Shown here: positions 25,050 to 37,494 of the stretch, one piece after another
Numbering within the stretch: position 1 is the stretch's first letter
Layout: every line of letters begins with the position of its first letter
Assembly (NCBI GenBank): GCA_029001845.1
Contig: JAREWP010000013.1
Coordinates: 1-64,000, forward strand
Source of the DNA: Candidatus Magnetocorallium paracelense
GTDB lineage: Bacteria; Nitrospirota; Thermodesulfovibrionia; Thermodesulfovibrionales; Magnetobacteriaceae
Direction of reading: 5' to 3'
DNA length: 64,000 bases
Translations under genes and position numbers: made by a program
The notes under the pieces: generated by a model
Database searches by the model: none
Told to the model about the DNA's origin: nothing
What the model saw: the letters and a program-made list of their open reading frames with translations, nothing else

Positions 25050-28000
25050 CTATATTGAATCGGATTGTTCACCCAATGGTATATTTAAATTCTCTGAGAT
25101 TCCCTCCAATATCTCCATTGCCTCGTCAAAACTGAACTCTTTCATCTTACTCTCCAGTTTTGTAACATCCGTTATGGACGCTGCGTGGGTCAGCTCTTTT
25201 CGTATTTCAAAGAACACCTCTTCCGCTTCGCTGTCAAAATCCGCCAACAGCTTATAAAATTTAATTAAATTGGCTGATAGGGTTTCGCGGTCCATTCCTG
25301 TTTTTCCTGTTGTCTCCTTTGAAGGTTCTATTGTTTTTAAATAAGACGTTAATGTATGGAGCACCTCTTTATGTCGAAGTTCAAAGGCGTTAAAGGCCGT
25401 TGTGAAATCCGATTCCCGACGATTGTGAATAATATCTTCCAATTCAGCAGATGTTTCTTCGACAAGAGTGGCTCCGATATTGCCTGAAACGCCCTTTACC
25501 GTATGGGCCAGTCGTTCGGATTCCTCTAAATTGCCTTGTTCAAAGGTTTCTTTTATCCGCTCCGAGGTCACGGATTGGCTCTCTGCAAATTGTCTTAAGA
25601 GGTTTATATATAGTTTTCTGTTGCCGGCCACTCGACTTATGCCTGCGCCTGTATCAATATTCTCTAATTCAGGGATTTGATCCTCCTCCAGGGACTCAGA
25701 GGGTTGAAAAGTTTCCCCTGAAGAGGTTGGTTTAATAAAGCGACTCATGGCGTTGAAAAGCTCTTGCGGGTTTATCGGTTTGCTTACATGATCGTTCATG
25801 CCGGCGTCAAGACAACGCTGCCTCTCCTCGATCAAGGCATGGGCTGTAAGGCCGATAATGGGTATCTCTTTATAGCGCTCCTCTTTGCGGATACGCCGGG
25901 TCGCCTCATGGCCGTCCATTTCAGGCATTTGTATATCCATCAATATACCGTCTATTTCAGGAGGATTGGGGTTTTCCAGGAGCAGGTTAAGGGCTTCCAG
26001 ACCGTTGTTCGCTACAGTGACGGTGACATGGCTGCTTTGCAGAAGCTCCACTGCAATTTGCTGATTGATTTCGTTGTCTTCCACAAGGAGTATCTTTGCA
26101 CCGGCTATCTGCTTTTGCGCATTGGATGCAGGTTCTTCTTTTGATGTGCGTTTTTTGTCTCCCAAATGAGTTGGAGCAAAAAGGCCTACAATAATATCGT
26201 ACAAGAGAGATTGGTTCACCGGTTTTAGAATCATTCCGTCCAGTCCGGCAGTTTCTGCATGTTCTCTCACTTCTTCTCGTCCAAAGGCGGTTACAAGCAC
26301 AATGGCCGGGGGGTGGGTCAGGGACAAACCGGCTTTTATTTTTCTGGCAGTCTCTATGCCGTCCATATCGGGAAGCTGCCAGTCCATCAGAATGAGTTTA
26401 AAGGGCTCTTCCGTATGGTCCGCCTGGACAACTTCGGCAATCGCTGCTTTAGAGGAGTCCACGCCTTTGACAGGTAATTGGAAATTCGATACAGTACGAC
26501 ACAATATCTCCAATGCGCTTTCATTGTCGTCCACAACCAATACCCTAAGACCACTTAATTCCGGAATAATGTGGAGGGTCTTATCTTTCACTTCCTCTCC
26601 AATCCCGAACCATGCATCAAAAATAAAACAGCTCCCTCTGCCCGGTTCGCTTTCCACGCCTATTGACCCCTCCATCATTTCCACCAGATGCTTACTAATG
26701 GACAAACCAAGACCGGTGCCCCCGTATTTTCTTGTTGTAGAGGTGTCGGCCTGCGTGAAGGATTGAAAGAGCTTAGCCGTCTGATCCGGTGTCATGCCGA
26801 TTCCCGAGTCTTTGATGGCAAACTCCAGCTTAACTCTTTCACCCTTTTTTTCTATCATTGAAATGGTAATGATGATTTCGCCCTGGTCCGTAAATTTAAT
26901 GGCATTGTTCGTTAAATTGATAAAAATTTGACCCAGCCTCAATTGGTCGCCAACAAGACCCAACGGCACGGAGGGATCGACGGATATGAGAAATTCAAGT
27001 CCCTTTTGCTGGGCTTTGTGGGCAACGACATTGTTGATATTGTTGATTACATCGTCGAGACTGAAGGGGATGTGCTCAATATCGAGTTTACCGGCCTCTA
27101 TCTTGGAAAAGTCCAAAATGTCGTTAATAATTCCTAAAAGTGATTCGGAAGCGGACTGAATTTTACTTAAGTAGTCGAACTGTTTGGCGGAAAGGTCTGT
27201 TTTTAGAGCCAGGTGAGCCATGCCGATAACCGCGTTCATAGGGGTGCGGATTTCATGGCTCATATTGGCCAGAAAGTCACTCTTCGCTTTGGTGGCGTCT
27301 TCTGCCTTTTCTTTGGTTTTTATCAGTTCCTCTTCCATGGCTTTTCTCTCGGTGATATTCTGCTTTACGGCAATAAAATGAGAAACCTTCCCCTGGTTGT
27401 CTCGAATCGGAGAAATGGAGGCGCTCTCCCAATAGAGCTCTCCATCTTTCTTTTTATTGCAGAATTCTCCGTTCCAGACACTGCCGGTATTGATGGTATC
27501 CCACAGTTCTTTGTAGAACTCCGGTGTATGCACGTTGGATTTTAAAACACGGGGATTTCTGCCTACAGCCTCTTCCGGAGTGTAACCCGTTACATCGGTG
27601 AAGTGTGGATTCACGTATTCGATCGTGCCGTTCAGATCGGTTATCACTACTGAGACAGGGCTTTGTTTCACTGCCTGTGACAGCTTTTGCAGTTCCTCTT
27701 CAGCCTCTTTTAAAGCGGTTAAATCAAAGGTAACACCATCGATTCGTATGGGAAGACCCTTATTATTATAGGTCACATTGCCGCGGGCTGCTATATTTTT
27801 TACGGTTTTATCGGGGTGTACGACCCGGAATTCCGTATCGAATCCACCTTTTCCGGTTATGGCCTTTTCAAGAGACTCCATCACCTGCACTCTGTCATCT
27901 CGGTGAAGGGCGGTCTTAAATGCTTCCATATCACCCTTCATACCTTTCGGAAGGCCATACATTTTGTTCAGACGTTCATCCCAGTTCCATGTTTTGTGAA

Positions 28001-31000
28001 TCAGATCACCACTCCAAACCGCAATATTGGCGGCGTCAAGGGCCAGGTTTCGAGTGAGCTCGGACTCCCTGAGGGCCTCTTCCGCTGTTTTTCTGGCAAT
28101 GTCGGAGCGCAGGGAGAGTATGCTGTGCGCCACATTATCCGCCAGGCGTTGCAGAGTATTAATATTTTCTTCGTCGAACCCGTCTCTGTTTTCGGAATAG
28201 ACATTAATGGACCCGAAGGCGTCCCCGTGGTCCAACAAAGGAAGCGACAATACAGACGCATATCCCCGCTGCCCGGCATCGTCACGCCAGGCGACAAAGG
28301 CGGGATCTGTGCGTACATCACTAATCAGGGAATACTTCCCCAAACGAATCGCCCTGCCTACAGGGCCGCGTCCGCGTTCTGTATCCGCCCAGCTTACCTT
28401 TACATTACGTAAATATCCCTTCTCAAATCCGTAATAGGCGACAGGTTTTACGCTCTTTTCCTTATCGAACTCTGCATAACCGATCCATACGAGCTTCTTA
28501 TTATTCGCCTGTACGATAATTCTGCAAACTTCATATAAAAGCTGCTCCTCTGTCATGGATCGCATAACCGCCTCATTGCACTGACTGATTGTCGCCAGGT
28601 CTCTGTTTGCGATCGTGATCTTGTGTTCCGATTCTCTCTGATCGGTAATATCCTCTTCAATGGCAAGGTAGTGGGTTATGACGCCGTCTCTTCTCCTCAT
28701 TGGCGATACTGTGGAGGAAACCCAGAATACCTCACCGTTTTTCCTTTGCTTACAGTACCTGCCGTGCCACTCCTTTTCTGTAAGAAAGAAGTCAATATCG
28801 CACATTTTTTCGCCGTTGGTAAGCTCGTTATAATTTTCTGAACTGTTAACAGCCTCCATGCTTTTACCAATTACCTCATCGCTTCGATAACCCGACACCT
28901 GCTCAAATTTCTGATTGACATACTCTATCACACCTGTTGTGTCCGTTATGATCACGATAGAGGAACTCTGTTGTACAGCGGCAGAGAGTTTTCTGAGTTC
29001 CTCTTCGGCTGTTCTCCGTTCCGTAATATCACGAACCGACGCAACGACGAATATCCCGTCTTCTGTCTTGATAGGGCTTAGAGACACTTCCACGGGAAAA
29101 TGCTCTCCACTGCTTCTGACGGCCTGCAATGTGTCGTCATTGCAGGCCATGCATCTGACAGAGGCGTCCTGAATGTAATTCCTGCGATGGCCCGGATGCA
29201 TATTCCTGACCCCTTGGGGAACCAGCATTTCCACCTGCCTGCCAATAATTTCTTCCCTTTTGTAACCGAAAATATTTTCCACCTGCCTGTTTACAAATTC
29301 TATGGCGCCCTCTTCATCGATCATTAACATAGCGTCGGGCGCCGCTTCCATTAAGGTATAAAACCTCTTTTGAGCTGCTTTTTGTTCCGTTATATCGACA
29401 AATGTGACACGCAGTTCTTTGAGATTATAATAGTCGTCCAAAACGGGTTTGGCAGTGATTGACACATCGATCAGGGCGCCTCCTTTTTTTATCATTTGGT
29501 CTTCCAGCACCTGTGTGGTTGTGTTGTCTGCAGATGAATTGATAAGATTCTTTATTAAAGACAACGCCTCCGATTTTTCGGGAAAAAAATGGTGAACCTT
29601 AATATTACCGAACTCCTCTCTGTTGTATTCGAGCAGTTGAGAGAGCGCTTTGTTGTGCTTAACGATGCCTCCATCGTTGTCCGTGCTCACGGAAGCATAG
29701 GCAATGGGAGCATTTTCATAGAGATCCCACATATAACCTTCCCGCTCTTTCAGTTCCGCCGTACGCTGCTCTACTTTGTCTTCCAGTTCGTCTCTGGCCT
29801 TTCTTAAAGAGCGATTTGCGTTTTGTCCTATCCAAAAAGCCAAACCGGAAAGAAAAGAACCGATAATCGCGGTAATGATCAAGAGAAAAAAGACTGTGTT
29901 TCGTGTTTTATAATAGGGCTCGAGGGCTTCCTCTGCATCGATTTCCGTTGTCATGCCAATGGATAAGTCATTGTCCCACAGCCATGCGCCAAAAACAGGG
30001 ACTCCCCTGTAGTCTCTGTACCCTTCTACATTGTCGCCGTTCCTTCCGGATACAGCTTCTCCGGCCATTAAGGTCAGCGGCAGGCCCGATAAGTCTCCCT
30101 TTAGAGCATGGCCGGTGATCAGATTTTCTCCCGGATCGACAAGTCTGAGATTCAAAATCGCGTTTTCGTCCTTTTGTATTAAACCGATATTGTTCAGCAT
30201 ATCATCGAAACGGCTCTCAGTAATCAAAAGGCCCTTCCTGTCAAAGGCGTATGTCTCTCCTGTTTCCCCAATACGACCGAGGCGGGTAATGCGTGTAAAG
30301 TCCCTGGCTACATCAAGGCGAAGAGTGATGGCGGCGATAACTGCGCCTTTTTTGTCTTTTATAGGCGCTGCAATGAACATCGTTGGTTCGCCTTTTTTGT
30401 CTTTTAACATGACGTCTGACCTGAGTGGCGGAACGAAGAGAGTTTTGCCTTGAAATACTCCTTTCAGAATGGCAGGTCTCTGCTTTGCAATGAGATTTGT
30501 TTCGCCCAGATTCGTATCGCGCATAGAGGCGATATTGATAAAATCCGGAGAGATGATAAAAAAGCCGATATTTTTTATTTTATTACGCTGTGTGGATATA
30601 TAATTTCGCAGACTTTTCAACTCTCGACTTGAAGAGAGGGCGGATTTTGTGGGGATCAGCTCGAGAAGTTCAATGGTCTTTTGGATGACAACGGGGTTTT
30701 CAGCCAGTTCATCGATATGCTGACTATAACTCTTAATCCATATACGAAGGGCTTCGTGAGTCGTTGTAAGCACTGTACTCAGCGATTGGGCGGTCTCCTT
30801 TCTCACCTGCCGTTCCACGCTGCTTACGGCAATCCATGCCGTTACAATAACAAGACAGAGAAAAAGTATCACAGCCACAATACCGAGGCGTTTAAATTTT
30901 ACGGATTCAAAGAGGTTGACCCTCTCCTTTTTAAAGAAACGCTTAACGATCATTAATATACCGACCATAAACAGGACAAAGAGGGCCACGATAGTCAGCA

Positions 31001-33278
31001 TAGCGAATTTGTTGTCAAAGCTGTCCGAAGTCTTTGTCGGTTCCTTTAAAAGAGGCAGGCTGAAGGTAATACCGGCCCTTTGTTTCATTTCCAACCGCTC
31101 TTCCGGGCTTATCAGGGCCAGCCATTTATTGATGATCTCGACCGGTTCGGGCCAATCCTTTCGAATTCCGAATCCAAGCTTCAGCAAGTATGGCGTTTGC
31201 GCGGAAATGGCGATGTTTGTTAAAGATAATTCCGAAATATGATAATTGATTGTCGCCAGATTGCCCACAAAGGCGTCTATCCTGCCGGTAGACAGAGCCA
31301 TCAGGCCCTTTTGAATGTTTTGAAAAGTTGTAAGATGTAATCGAGGATGGTCCTTTTTAAGAAGCTCCTCAATGGCGTATCCTTTGACTACCCCTACCTT
31401 TGAACCATACAAATTCGTTAGTCCGTAAATTTGTTCCCTCTCTGTTTGTTGTGCAATCACATTGGGGAACAGGAGGTATGGTTCTGTAAAAGTCAGAAAT
31501 TTCTCTCTTTCCGGAGTTTTTGCAACACAAGGCAATATATCCAGTTTCTTTTCTTTGGCCCTCTCGATAATTTCATTCCAGGGGAGAGGCTCCGGGGGGG
31601 CAAAAGAGATACCAAGGTCATTGGAAAGGAGGGTCATAAACTCGGCGGATACACCCTTATAGTTGTTGTCACTGTCTATAAATTCAAAGGGAGGCCAATT
31701 GCTGTCCACTCCTATTCTGATTTCTCCATGCGCCTTTAGCCACTCCTTTTGTCTCTCTGTCAGTTGGAGCCTGTTTCGTCTCTCATTGGGTTTATCGAAG
31801 AAACGAAGCTTAGGATTACTGATCCAACGCCTGTCCAGCTCAATAAGGTCTTTGGTTGCGATTTGAGACAGACCACTGTCAATCTTCACGATCAATGAGG
31901 AGTTCTCTGTTAAAACAGCGCTGTGTAATGAATTGGTAAATACTCTCACAGGGCTTCTGTCTATTTCCGACCTCAGTCCCAGATTGTCAAGGGCAATTTC
32001 CATCTCCGGTTCTTCCACTACGATGGCGTCTACCGTACCGTCCAATAAGGCGCGTATCTGGCTGTCCAAAGAATCTTCTAAAAGGAAGTTAATGTCGTGA
32101 TACTTATCTCTTAAATAATCGGCCTGATATGTATCCGATTGCACGGCGATTACTTTATCCTCATAGTCTGCAATGTCCAAAGGAAGTACCTCTCCGTATC
32201 GGAGGTATATGCCCGTTCCGATGGGGAACATGGGTTTCGAGAAAGAGAGCCACCGGCTTCTTTCGTCATTAATAAAAAGGCCTGAGTGTATATCAGCCTC
32301 GCCGCTTTTGAGGGAATCTAACGTTCCTTTCCATGTATTTGGTGCAAAAAGGATGGTTTCACCCGTTTTTTGCGCCCATAATCGCCATAAATCGACAAGG
32401 TATCCTGTGGGCTCTCCCTTTGCATTCAAAAAGGAGAAAGGCGCATAGGAGTAATCTATGGCGATAACCAGAGCGTCTTTATCATCTTCGTCCCCTTTGG
32501 AAGAAGACCATTTTTGACCGATTTGACGTCTCTCTTCCTCTGTAATCAGTTCCATCGCGCTGTTAATATATTGAATAAGCGAGGTATTTCCCTCTTGTGC
32601 GGCAACGTACCAGTCGTTTTGATAGAGCAGGGTCTTTTTCGAAAAAAGGAAGTCGCTTAAGAGATGGTTGCGTTGTAAGTGATATATCGCAGTCGGCGTA
32701 TCAGCTGCAAAGACCATCAGAGACCCGTTTTTAAGCTCCTTCATAATTGTGTCGTAATCGGGAAAGGGTTCGATGATAGCTCGTTCCAGGCGCTCCTTGA
32801 GGTATCCTTCCACATAATCTCCGCTTAATACGCCTATGCGGTATGCGGAAAGTTCGTCAAGGCCGGTAAAAAAGGGAAGTCTTTTATTGTAAAAGAGATG
32901 GGTATCTGTCTTTCTAAGAGCGGCTCCGTATTCAAGATAGGCATCGCGCTCCTTATTATAAAAGAGCCCTGCATGAACGTCTGCTTTACCGTCTCTTGCC
33001 AATGCAAGGGAGTCGTTCCATGTTGCAGGGAGATAGGTAAGCTTTACACCTGTTTTTTCGGCCCACAGTTTCCAGATATCGATAATAATGCCTGTGGGGT
33101 TGCCGCTTTCATCCTGAAAGTGAAAAGGTACGCAGTCGATGCAGTAGGTTATGGATATGGATTCCGGTTTGGTTATTTCCGGTGAGTTCGATTGCGCAAA
33201 GACATTATGTGCGTACAAAAGAAGTATTGCAGTGCATAAGATAAAAAAGATTGTTTGGTATCGATTGTATAATGACAT
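25050..33278 (-). CDS. Giant hybrid sensor kinase: three solute-binding domains, dCache, PAS/GAF array, HisKA, two receivers, Hpt
   Basis: About 2,742 residues. The signal/TM segment starts at [12 protein letters not shown]; the open frame above it to 33407 runs through a REP-like palindrome and is not used. In order (by coordinate): three bacterial family-3 solute-binding domains (about 33160-32500, 32480-31800, 31740-31060); TM helices near 31000 and 30860; a dCache-like extracytoplasmic domain; TM near 29860; three PAS; GAF (about 28560-28090); two PAS; HisKA with [13 protein letters not shown] (about 27250); HATPase with [11 protein letters not shown]; two receivers ([10 protein letters not shown] and [10 protein letters not shown]); and Hpt with [12 protein letters not shown] (about 25490). 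It resembles BvgS/EvgS but has an extra binding domain and a dCache. A complete phosphorelay in one chain; no DNA-binding partner lies beside it. Confidence 0.9.
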   Translation of the reverse strand: MSLYNRYQTIFFILCTAILLLYAHNVFAQSNSPEITKPESISITYCIDCVPFHFQDESGNPTGIIIDIWKLWAEKTGVKLTYLPATWNDSLALARDGKADVHAGLFYNKERDAYLEYGAALRKTDTHLFYNKRLPFFTGLDELSAYRIGVLSGDYVEGYLKERLERAIIEPFPDYDTIMKELKNGSLMVFAADTPTAIYHLQRNHLLSDFLFSKKTLLYQNDWYVAAQEGNTSLIQYINSAMELITEEERRQIGQKWSSSKGDEDDKDALVIAIDYSYAPFSFLNAKGEPTGYLVDLWRLWAQKTGETILFAPNTWKGTLDSLKSGEADIHSGLFINDERSRWLSFSKPMFPIGTGIYLRYGEVLPLDIADYEDKVIAVQSDTYQADYLRDKYHDINFLLEDSLDSQIRALLDGTVDAIVVEEPEMEIALDNLGLRSEIDRSPVRVFTNSLHSAVLTENSSLIVKIDSGLSQIATKDLIELDRRWISNPKLRFFDKPNERRNRLQLTERQKEWLKAHGEIRIGVDSNWPPFEFIDSDNNYKGVSAEFMTLLSNDLGISFAPPEPLPWNEIIERAKEKKLDILPCVAKTPEREKFLTFTEPYLLFPNVIAQQTEREQIYGLTNLYGSKVGVVKGYAIEELLKKDHPRLHLTTFQNIQKGLMALSTGRIDAFVGNLATINYHISELSLTNIAISAQTPYLLKLGFGIRKDWPEPVEIINKWLALISPEERLEMKQRAGITFSLPLLKEPTKTSDSFDNKFAMLTIVALFVLFMVGILMIVKRFFKKERVNLFESVKFKRLGIVAVILFLCLVIVTAWIAVSSVERQVRKETAQSLSTVLTTTHEALRIWIKSYSQHIDELAENPVVIQKTIELLELIPTKSALSSSRELKSLRNYISTQRNKIKNIGFFIISPDFINIASMRDTNLGETNLIAKQRPAILKGVFQGKTLFVPPLRSDVMLKDKKGEPTMFIAAPIKDKKGAVIAAITLRLDVARDFTRITRLGRIGETGETYAFDRKGLLITESRFDDMLNNIGLIQKDENAILNLRLVDPGENLITGHALKGDLSGLPLTLMAGEAVSGRNGDNVEGYRDYRGVPVFGAWLWDNDLSIGMTTEIDAEEALEPYYKTRNTVFFLLIITAIIGSFLSGLAFWIGQNANRSLRKARDELEDKVEQRTAELKEREGYMWDLYENAPIAYASVSTDNDGGIVKHNKALSQLLEYNREEFGNIKVHHFFPEKSEALSLIKNLINSSADNTTTQVLEDQMIKKGGALIDVSITAKPVLDDYYNLKELRVTFVDITEQKAAQKRFYTLMEAAPDAMLMIDEEGAIEFVNRQVENIFGYKREEIIGRQVEMLVPQGVRNMHPGHRRNYIQDASVRCMACNDDTLQAVRSSGEHFPVEVSLSPIKTEDGIFVVASVRDITERRTAEEELRKLSAAVQQSSSIVIITDTTGVIEYVNQKFEQVSGYRSDEVIGKSMEAVNSSENYNELTNGEKMCDIDFFLTEKEWHGRYCKQRKNGEVFWVSSTVSPMRRRDGVITHYLAIEEDITDQRESEHKITIANRDLATISQCNEAVMRSMTEEQLLYEVCRIIVQANNKKLVWIGYAEFDKEKSVKPVAYYGFEKGYLRNVKVSWADTERGRGPVGRAIRLGKYSLISDVRTDPAFVAWRDDAGQRGYASVLSLPLLDHGDAFGSINVYSENRDGFDEENINTLQRLADNVAHSILSLRSDIARKTAEEALRESELTRNLALDAANIAVWSGDLIHKTWNWDERLNKMYGLPKGMKGDMEAFKTALHRDDRVQVMESLEKAITGKGGFDTEFRVVHPDKTVKNIAARGNVTYNNKGLPIRIDGVTFDLTALKEAEEELQKLSQAVKQSPVSVVITDLNGTIEYVNPHFTDVTGYTPEEAVGRNPRVLKSNVHTPEFYKELWDTINTGSVWNGEFCNKKKDGELYWESASISPIRDNQGKVSHFIAVKQNITERKAMEEELIKTKEKAEDATKAKSDFLANMSHEIRTPMNAVIGMAHLALKTDLSAKQFDYLSKIQSASESLLGIINDILDFSKIEAGKLDIEHIPFSLDDVINNINNVVAHKAQQKGLEFLISVDPSVPLGLVGDQLRLGQIFINLTNNAIKFTDQGEIIITISMIEKKGERVKLEFAIKDSGIGMTPDQTAKLFQSFTQADTSTTRKYGGTGLGLSISKHLVEMMEGSIGVESEPGRGSCFIFDAWFGIGEEVKDKTLHIIPELSGLRVLVVDDNESALEILCRTVSNFQLPVKGVDSSKAAIAEVVQADHTEEPFKLILMDWQLPDMDGIETARKIKAGLSLTHPPAIVLVTAFGREEVREHAETAGLDGMILKPVNQSLLYDIIVGLFAPTHLGDKKRTSKEEPASNAQKQIAGAKILLVEDNEINQQIAVELLQSSHVTVTVANNGLEALNLLLENPNPPEIDGILMDIQMPEMDGHEATRRIRKEERYKEIPIIGLTAHALIEERQRCLDAGMNDHVSKPINPQELFNAMSRFIKPTSSGETFQPSESLEEDQIPELENIDTGAGISRVAGNRKLYINLLRQFAESQSVTSERIKETFEQGNLEESERLAHTVKGVSGNIGATLVEETSAELEDIIHNRRESDFTTAFNAFELRHKEVLHTLTSYLKTIEPSKETTGKTGMDRETLSANLIKFYKLLADFDSEAEEVFFEIRKELTHAASITDVTKLESKMKEFSFDEAMEILEGISENLNIPLGEQSDSI

Positions 33279-33840
33279 TTTATCCTGAAAATAAAAATGT
33301 AAGGGCAGAACTGCGTGTCTGCCCCGGCGGTGGCTAACGAACAACCGCACCGGTGTAACGGCGCGCGACCGGGGCGAACACACAGGTTCGCCCCTACGAA
33401 TCATCATGAATAATTTTCATGCTTTGTGGTGACCCCCAGGGCCATGAGCCTTTATCCGGAGAACAGACTAACGACGCGCCGGAAAGAAGCGCTTTGCTAT
33501 GAAAAAGATCGGATTAATTATAAAAAATTCAGTATATTATCATGATAAATAGTGATTTGCCAACACCGGTGTTCTTGATCCAAAGGAAATACCTGTCTTA
33601 TCAATATCGAATACAATCAAAACAAATCGTCATTCCCTTAATCCCTTAAAGGGGAATTCAGATACATTACATTTATTAACCTGAACCTGTGCATGGGTTT
33701 CATTTTCATATTATATTCCTGTTTCTGTATGCCTGAGTAGTTGTTAGGAAGAGTTTTTTAAATGGTGGAAGTTTGAAAAATTATGTTAGATTAAGTAATG
33801 CCTGATTAATCACGGAGGAGCCGGGCTTTACGGGATCTAT
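33279..33840. other. Intergenic region with REP-like palindrome
   Basis: No gene is seen. A palindrome with arms GGGGCGAAC (33371-33379) and GTTCGCCCC (33386-33394), followed by TACGAA, is a REP-like unit; part of its sequence recurs at about 35274 (CCGGGGCGAACAG). A short CCTTAAAGG palindrome is near 33650. The remainder is AT-rich and unremarkable. Confidence 0.5.
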
Positions 33841-34779
33841 ATGGAGAGAAAGAACCAATCCGATTATGACAGTGGCTGGAAGGAAGTCATAGAGAGTTAT
33901 TTTGAGGAGTTTTTAGACTATTACTTTCCCGCTGTTTACAATGATATTGATTTTACAAAGGGAATTGAATTTCTCGATAAGGAATTCAATAAGATAGTTA
34001 AGGAGTCCGATGAGAAGAAGAGATATACTGACAAGCTTGTAAAAGTGTATCTGAAAACCGGAGAAGAGAAATGGCTTTTGATCCATATAGAGGTGCAGGG
34101 AGCTAATGAGAAGGGATTTGAATTAAGATTGTATGTATATAACTACAGGATATATGACAGATACGGTAAAGAGGTAATCACGCTGGTAATATTAACCGAT
34201 GAAGACGAGGCATATCGACCGGAAGTATATGAAGTAAAGAGGTGGGGCTTTGAGCTGAGATTCGGATTTCCTGTGATAAAACTTACAGATTACAGGGGTA
34301 AAGTAGAGATAGATAGTGCTAAGAATCCCTTTGAGATAGTAACGTGTGCTCATTTAAAAAGCCTTGAGACAAAGAGAGATAAAGACAAGAGATTGTTTTG
34401 GAAGGTAACATTGGTAAAAGCACTGTATGGAAAGGGATATGGCAAGGCCGATATTCTGAACCTGTACAGATTCATAGACTGGATCATGGGCTTGCCGGAA
34501 GAGCTGTCCATAAAGTTTCATGAGGAGATCATAAAATATGAGGAGGAGAGAAAGATGCCGTATGTAACGACAGCCGAAAGAATAGGGATGGAAAAGGGAA
34601 TGGAGAAAGGGATGGAGAAAGGGATGGAGAAAGGGATGGAGAAAGGCGCATACAAGACAAGGAAGGAAGATATCGTTAAATTATACATAAGAGCGAATAT
34701 GCAGCCTGATAATATAGCAGAGGTGTTAGAGGTAGATGCCGGTTTTGTCATGCAGGTGTTAAATGAGGCGGGTATTTAA
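33841..34779 (+). CDS. Rpn-family PD-(D/E)XK nuclease/transposase-like protein
   Basis: The 312-residue protein has the Rpn/transposase_31-like core: YDSGWKEVIESYFEEFLDYYFP, DKLVKVYLKTGEEKWLLIHIEVQG (the PD-(D/E)XK D...ExQ residues), RLYVYNYRIYDRYGKEV and a C-terminal helical part. Rpn proteins are recombination-promoting nucleases, often present in many copies per genome. Near the C-terminus, five MEKG repeats (34588-34647) form a charged linker before a final helix-turn-helix-like segment (DNIAEVLEVDAGFVMQVLNEAG). The ribosome site is weak. Confidence 0.8.
   Translation: MERKNQSDYDSGWKEVIESYFEEFLDYYFPAVYNDIDFTKGIEFLDKEFNKIVKESDEKKRYTDKLVKVYLKTGEEKWLLIHIEVQGANEKGFELRLYVYNYRIYDRYGKEVITLVILTDEDEAYRPEVYEVKRWGFELRFGFPVIKLTDYRGKVEIDSAKNPFEIVTCAHLKSLETKRDKDKRLFWKVTLVKALYGKGYGKADILNLYRFIDWIMGLPEELSIKFHEEIIKYEEERKMPYVTTAERIGMEKGMEKGMEKGMEKGMEKGAYKTRKEDIVKLYIRANMQPDNIAEVLEVDAGFVMQVLNEAGI
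34588..34647 (+). repeat. 12-bp tandem repeat encoding MEKG five times
   Basis: Five in-frame copies of a 12-base unit, consensus ATGGAGAAAGGG, lie near the 3' end of the Rpn-type gene. Copy-number changes would alter linker length without breaking the frame. Confidence 0.85.
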
Positions 34780-35063
34780 TTTGGGTAGTCACGAGTTGTG
34801 TTGTCAGGGTTGCATTTTTTCATTATTCGCCGTAAAACCGTCTATATTATCGGTAGTCACGTTATGAGCTTTACAGACCTCTTCAGCATGCCTGTGACGC
34901 GCCGGATTGTCCATATCTTTTAAGCGTGAAAAAACGCCCGATCTTCTGTCCGTTATGTAGCTGATAGTTGTTTTTAGTATGAATGCTGTTTTTTACTCTG
35001 CTGTGTCCGGGATCAGTAAATCTTACTAAAACTGAAAAGCCAATCGCAGATGAAAAGTACTTA

Positions 35064-35106
35064 AAAACTCAAATACTTTCACCTCTGGTGGCGGTATTTG
35101 AGTTTT
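35064..35106. terminator. Long stem-loop between the Rpn and FG-GAP genes
   Basis: Perfect 13-bp arms AAAACTCAAATAC and GTATTTGAGTTTT enclose an inner CACC-TCT-GGTG hairpin. The strong stem followed by T-rich sequence suits a bidirectional terminator. The core resembles the hairpin at 20087-20107. Nothing else is recognised in the 34780-35290 gap. Confidence 0.55.
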
Positions 35107-35290
35107 GCTTTATATAATATGCTAAAATTACGGTAACTATTCAGCCGGTTAGGCTGAAGGCTGAAGCAAAAGATAAAAAAACAACCTGTCATTGTCGGAA
35201 AAAGCGGAAGATTCTTTTGATAACGCATATCCTCACTTTCAGTGACACACCGGAGTAATTGTACACCGGCCGGGGCGAACAGTTACGAAA

Positions 35291-37441
35291 ATGAAGAGAA
35301 TTGATGCTAAAAAAGTTTTTTTTCTAATTTTTTTATTTGCCATGCATTTGTTTATCGGTACTGTTCATGCCGATAATTCTCTATACTCAGCCTTTAAGGC
35401 CGAGCACTCCTATACCCCTGGGCAATATCCCGTCGATATACACGCCTGTGATCTTACAGGCGACGGGCTTCAGGAGATTTTAGTTGCAAATTACATAGGT
35501 AAGTCAGTTACGATTTACAGGTATGATAAAAAGGGGGCATTCGAGGTATTAAAGGAGGTGGCGTTATCCGGTCATCCTTCCTCTGTCACTGCGGGAGACC
35601 TTAATGGAGATTTTATTTTAGATATCGTTACATCGAATTTGGATGAGAACAGCGTTTCCATTCTTTATGGAGATGGTTCCTATAATTATAAAGAACAGAT
35701 TGCATCTACCGGCAGAGCTCCTGTTGATATTGTTACAGGCGACCTGGACGGTGACGGCGCCATGGACGATACAGGCGTGTTGAGCTATATTGACGGATCG
35801 ATTTCCCTGTACCACGGTGCTGTTTTGTTTAAAACTATCAAGACAGGTAAGAAACCGGGCTCGTTGAATATCTATGATATGAATTCAGACGGTTTAACGG
35901 ACTTAATTGTAACAAATACCGGTGATGATAGTGTTTTCATCTATTTACAAGACGTAAAGGGCGATTTTGTACATAGGGAAACTTTAGTTTCCCAGGGTTT
36001 TCCCGTAGATACTGTGTTTGGCGACTTTAATAACGATAATCGTACCGATATCGGAGTTGCAAATGTTTCAAAGGGGAATATCCAAATCTTTACACTTTCT
36101 CAAGATGGTTCTTATACAAAAGGACAAGTGCTTAAAGAGAATATTTTTCAACCCTTTCGTATTGTGGCAGGCGATTTTAACGGTGATCATTATCACGACA
36201 TCGCCATATCGGACATAAGGAACCTTAAAAGTACGATAGCAGTTTATCTTGGCGGAGCCGGAGGGATGTCCTTTTACAGTCAGCTATATACAGGTGTAAA
36301 TCCTGTTTCAATAATTTCCGAGGATATCACATCCGATAATATTCAGGATTTGGTCAGCGTTAACAGCGATAGCCATAATATGGTGGTTTACACAGGTCAT
36401 GGCGACGGAAACTTCGGTTTTACGAGTCATTTTCCGGCAGGCGCCGGAGCGCACTGGATAGAATCGGGCGATTTCGATTCAGACGGCAATATGGATATCG
36501 TTACTTCCAATATTGACAGTACCGATATAAGCGTGTTGATGGGTAGAGGCGACGGTTCCTTTGAACTGCCTGTCATCTATAAAATTGGTGAAACCGTACA
36601 TGCCGTAACGGCAGGAGATGTGAATGGAGACGACGTTCTCGATTTGGTTACGGCAAATATAAGTGCTAAAACCATTACGTTGTTATACGGAAAGGGAGAT
36701 GGTGCTTTTGTTATAGGCGATCTTTACTTTGTCACGGCGGCGCCCCATATAGTACGAATAAAGGATTTAAACGGTGACGGAATTAACGACCTTGTCGTTC
36801 CTGTATATGGCGCCTTTTTTACTATAATAATGACAGGACGCGCCAACGGGATTTTCGACTATGGAGCTACTCTGTTTTCCGGTGAAACACCCTCTGACGC
36901 CGTGATCGACGATACGAATGGAGACGGAATCGAGGATATTATTGTATCTCATTTTGATGAGCCCTTTGTAACAATCTTTTTGGGAAGAGGAGATGATACT
37001 TTTATCGATAACGGAAATCTCTATACCGGAGGAGGGCAGCATTCAGTGCTTTTGAAAGATGTCAATCTGGACGGCAATACAGATATCCTGGGCAGTCACT
37101 TTTATGACAACGAATTGTTTGTTTCCTTTGGAGACGGAAAAGGAGGATTCAACGATGTAATTACATTTCCCGTCGGTAGGATGCCCTCAACCTTTGTGAT
37201 CGAGGATTTTAGTGACAATGGTTTAGATGATATTGCAGTGGTCTGTGAGTTGGATAATATCATCTCGATCTTGTCCGGCGACGGCAGGGGAAATTTTTCC
37301 GAAGGCGCTCATTTTCTTGCAGGGAGCAGACCTGCCGCAATAACGGGAAAGGATTTTAACAATGACGGTAAAATTGACCTGGCTTCAGCCAACTGGTATT
37401 CGAACGATGTGTCGGTTTTATTGAGAAACGAGATTTACTAA
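35291..37441 (+). CDS. Secreted FG-GAP/VCBS-repeat beta-propeller protein
   Basis: A signal peptide (FFLIFLFAMHLFIGTVHA) is followed by about 690 residues of tandem FG-GAP-type units. Each has a calcium-binding-like DxNxDGxxD motif (LTGDGLQEI, LNGDFILDI, FNGDHYHDI, VNGDDVLDL, LNGDGINDL, FNNDGKIDL and others). About a dozen such units suggest one or two integrin-like propellers. There is no anchoring helix at the C-terminus, so the protein is probably periplasmic or released. No Shine-Dalgarno is clear. Followed after 53 bp by the chemoreceptor gene. Confidence 0.9.
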   Translation: MKRIDAKKVFFLIFLFAMHLFIGTVHADNSLYSAFKAEHSYTPGQYPVDIHACDLTGDGLQEILVANYIGKSVTIYRYDKKGAFEVLKEVALSGHPSSVTAGDLNGDFILDIVTSNLDENSVSILYGDGSYNYKEQIASTGRAPVDIVTGDLDGDGAMDDTGVLSYIDGSISLYHGAVLFKTIKTGKKPGSLNIYDMNSDGLTDLIVTNTGDDSVFIYLQDVKGDFVHRETLVSQGFPVDTVFGDFNNDNRTDIGVANVSKGNIQIFTLSQDGSYTKGQVLKENIFQPFRIVAGDFNGDHYHDIAISDIRNLKSTIAVYLGGAGGMSFYSQLYTGVNPVSIISEDITSDNIQDLVSVNSDSHNMVVYTGHGDGNFGFTSHFPAGAGAHWIESGDFDSDGNMDIVTSNIDSTDISVLMGRGDGSFELPVIYKIGETVHAVTAGDVNGDDVLDLVTANISAKTITLLYGKGDGAFVIGDLYFVTAAPHIVRIKDLNGDGINDLVVPVYGAFFTIIMTGRANGIFDYGATLFSGETPSDAVIDDTNGDGIEDIIVSHFDEPFVTIFLGRGDDTFIDNGNLYTGGGQHSVLLKDVNLDGNTDILGSHFYDNELFVSFGDGKGGFNDVITFPVGRMPSTFVIEDFSDNGLDDIAVVCELDNIISILSGDGRGNFSEGAHFLAGSRPAAITGKDFNNDGKIDLASANWYSNDVSVLLRNEIY

Positions 37442-37494
37442 ACAGAGTCTCTAAGGGGCTAACCAAATATCGATTCTAAAGGAGGAACACAGGA

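Noticed and set aside
25400-33200. Many plus-strand frames of 60-200 codons opposite the giant kinase.
   Set aside because: They are antisense shadows of a highly conserved multi-domain gene, without ribosome sites or motifs.
33279-33407. The 43-codon upstream extension of the giant kinase.
   Set aside because: It is encoded by a REP-like palindrome and precedes a proper signal peptide starting at 33278.
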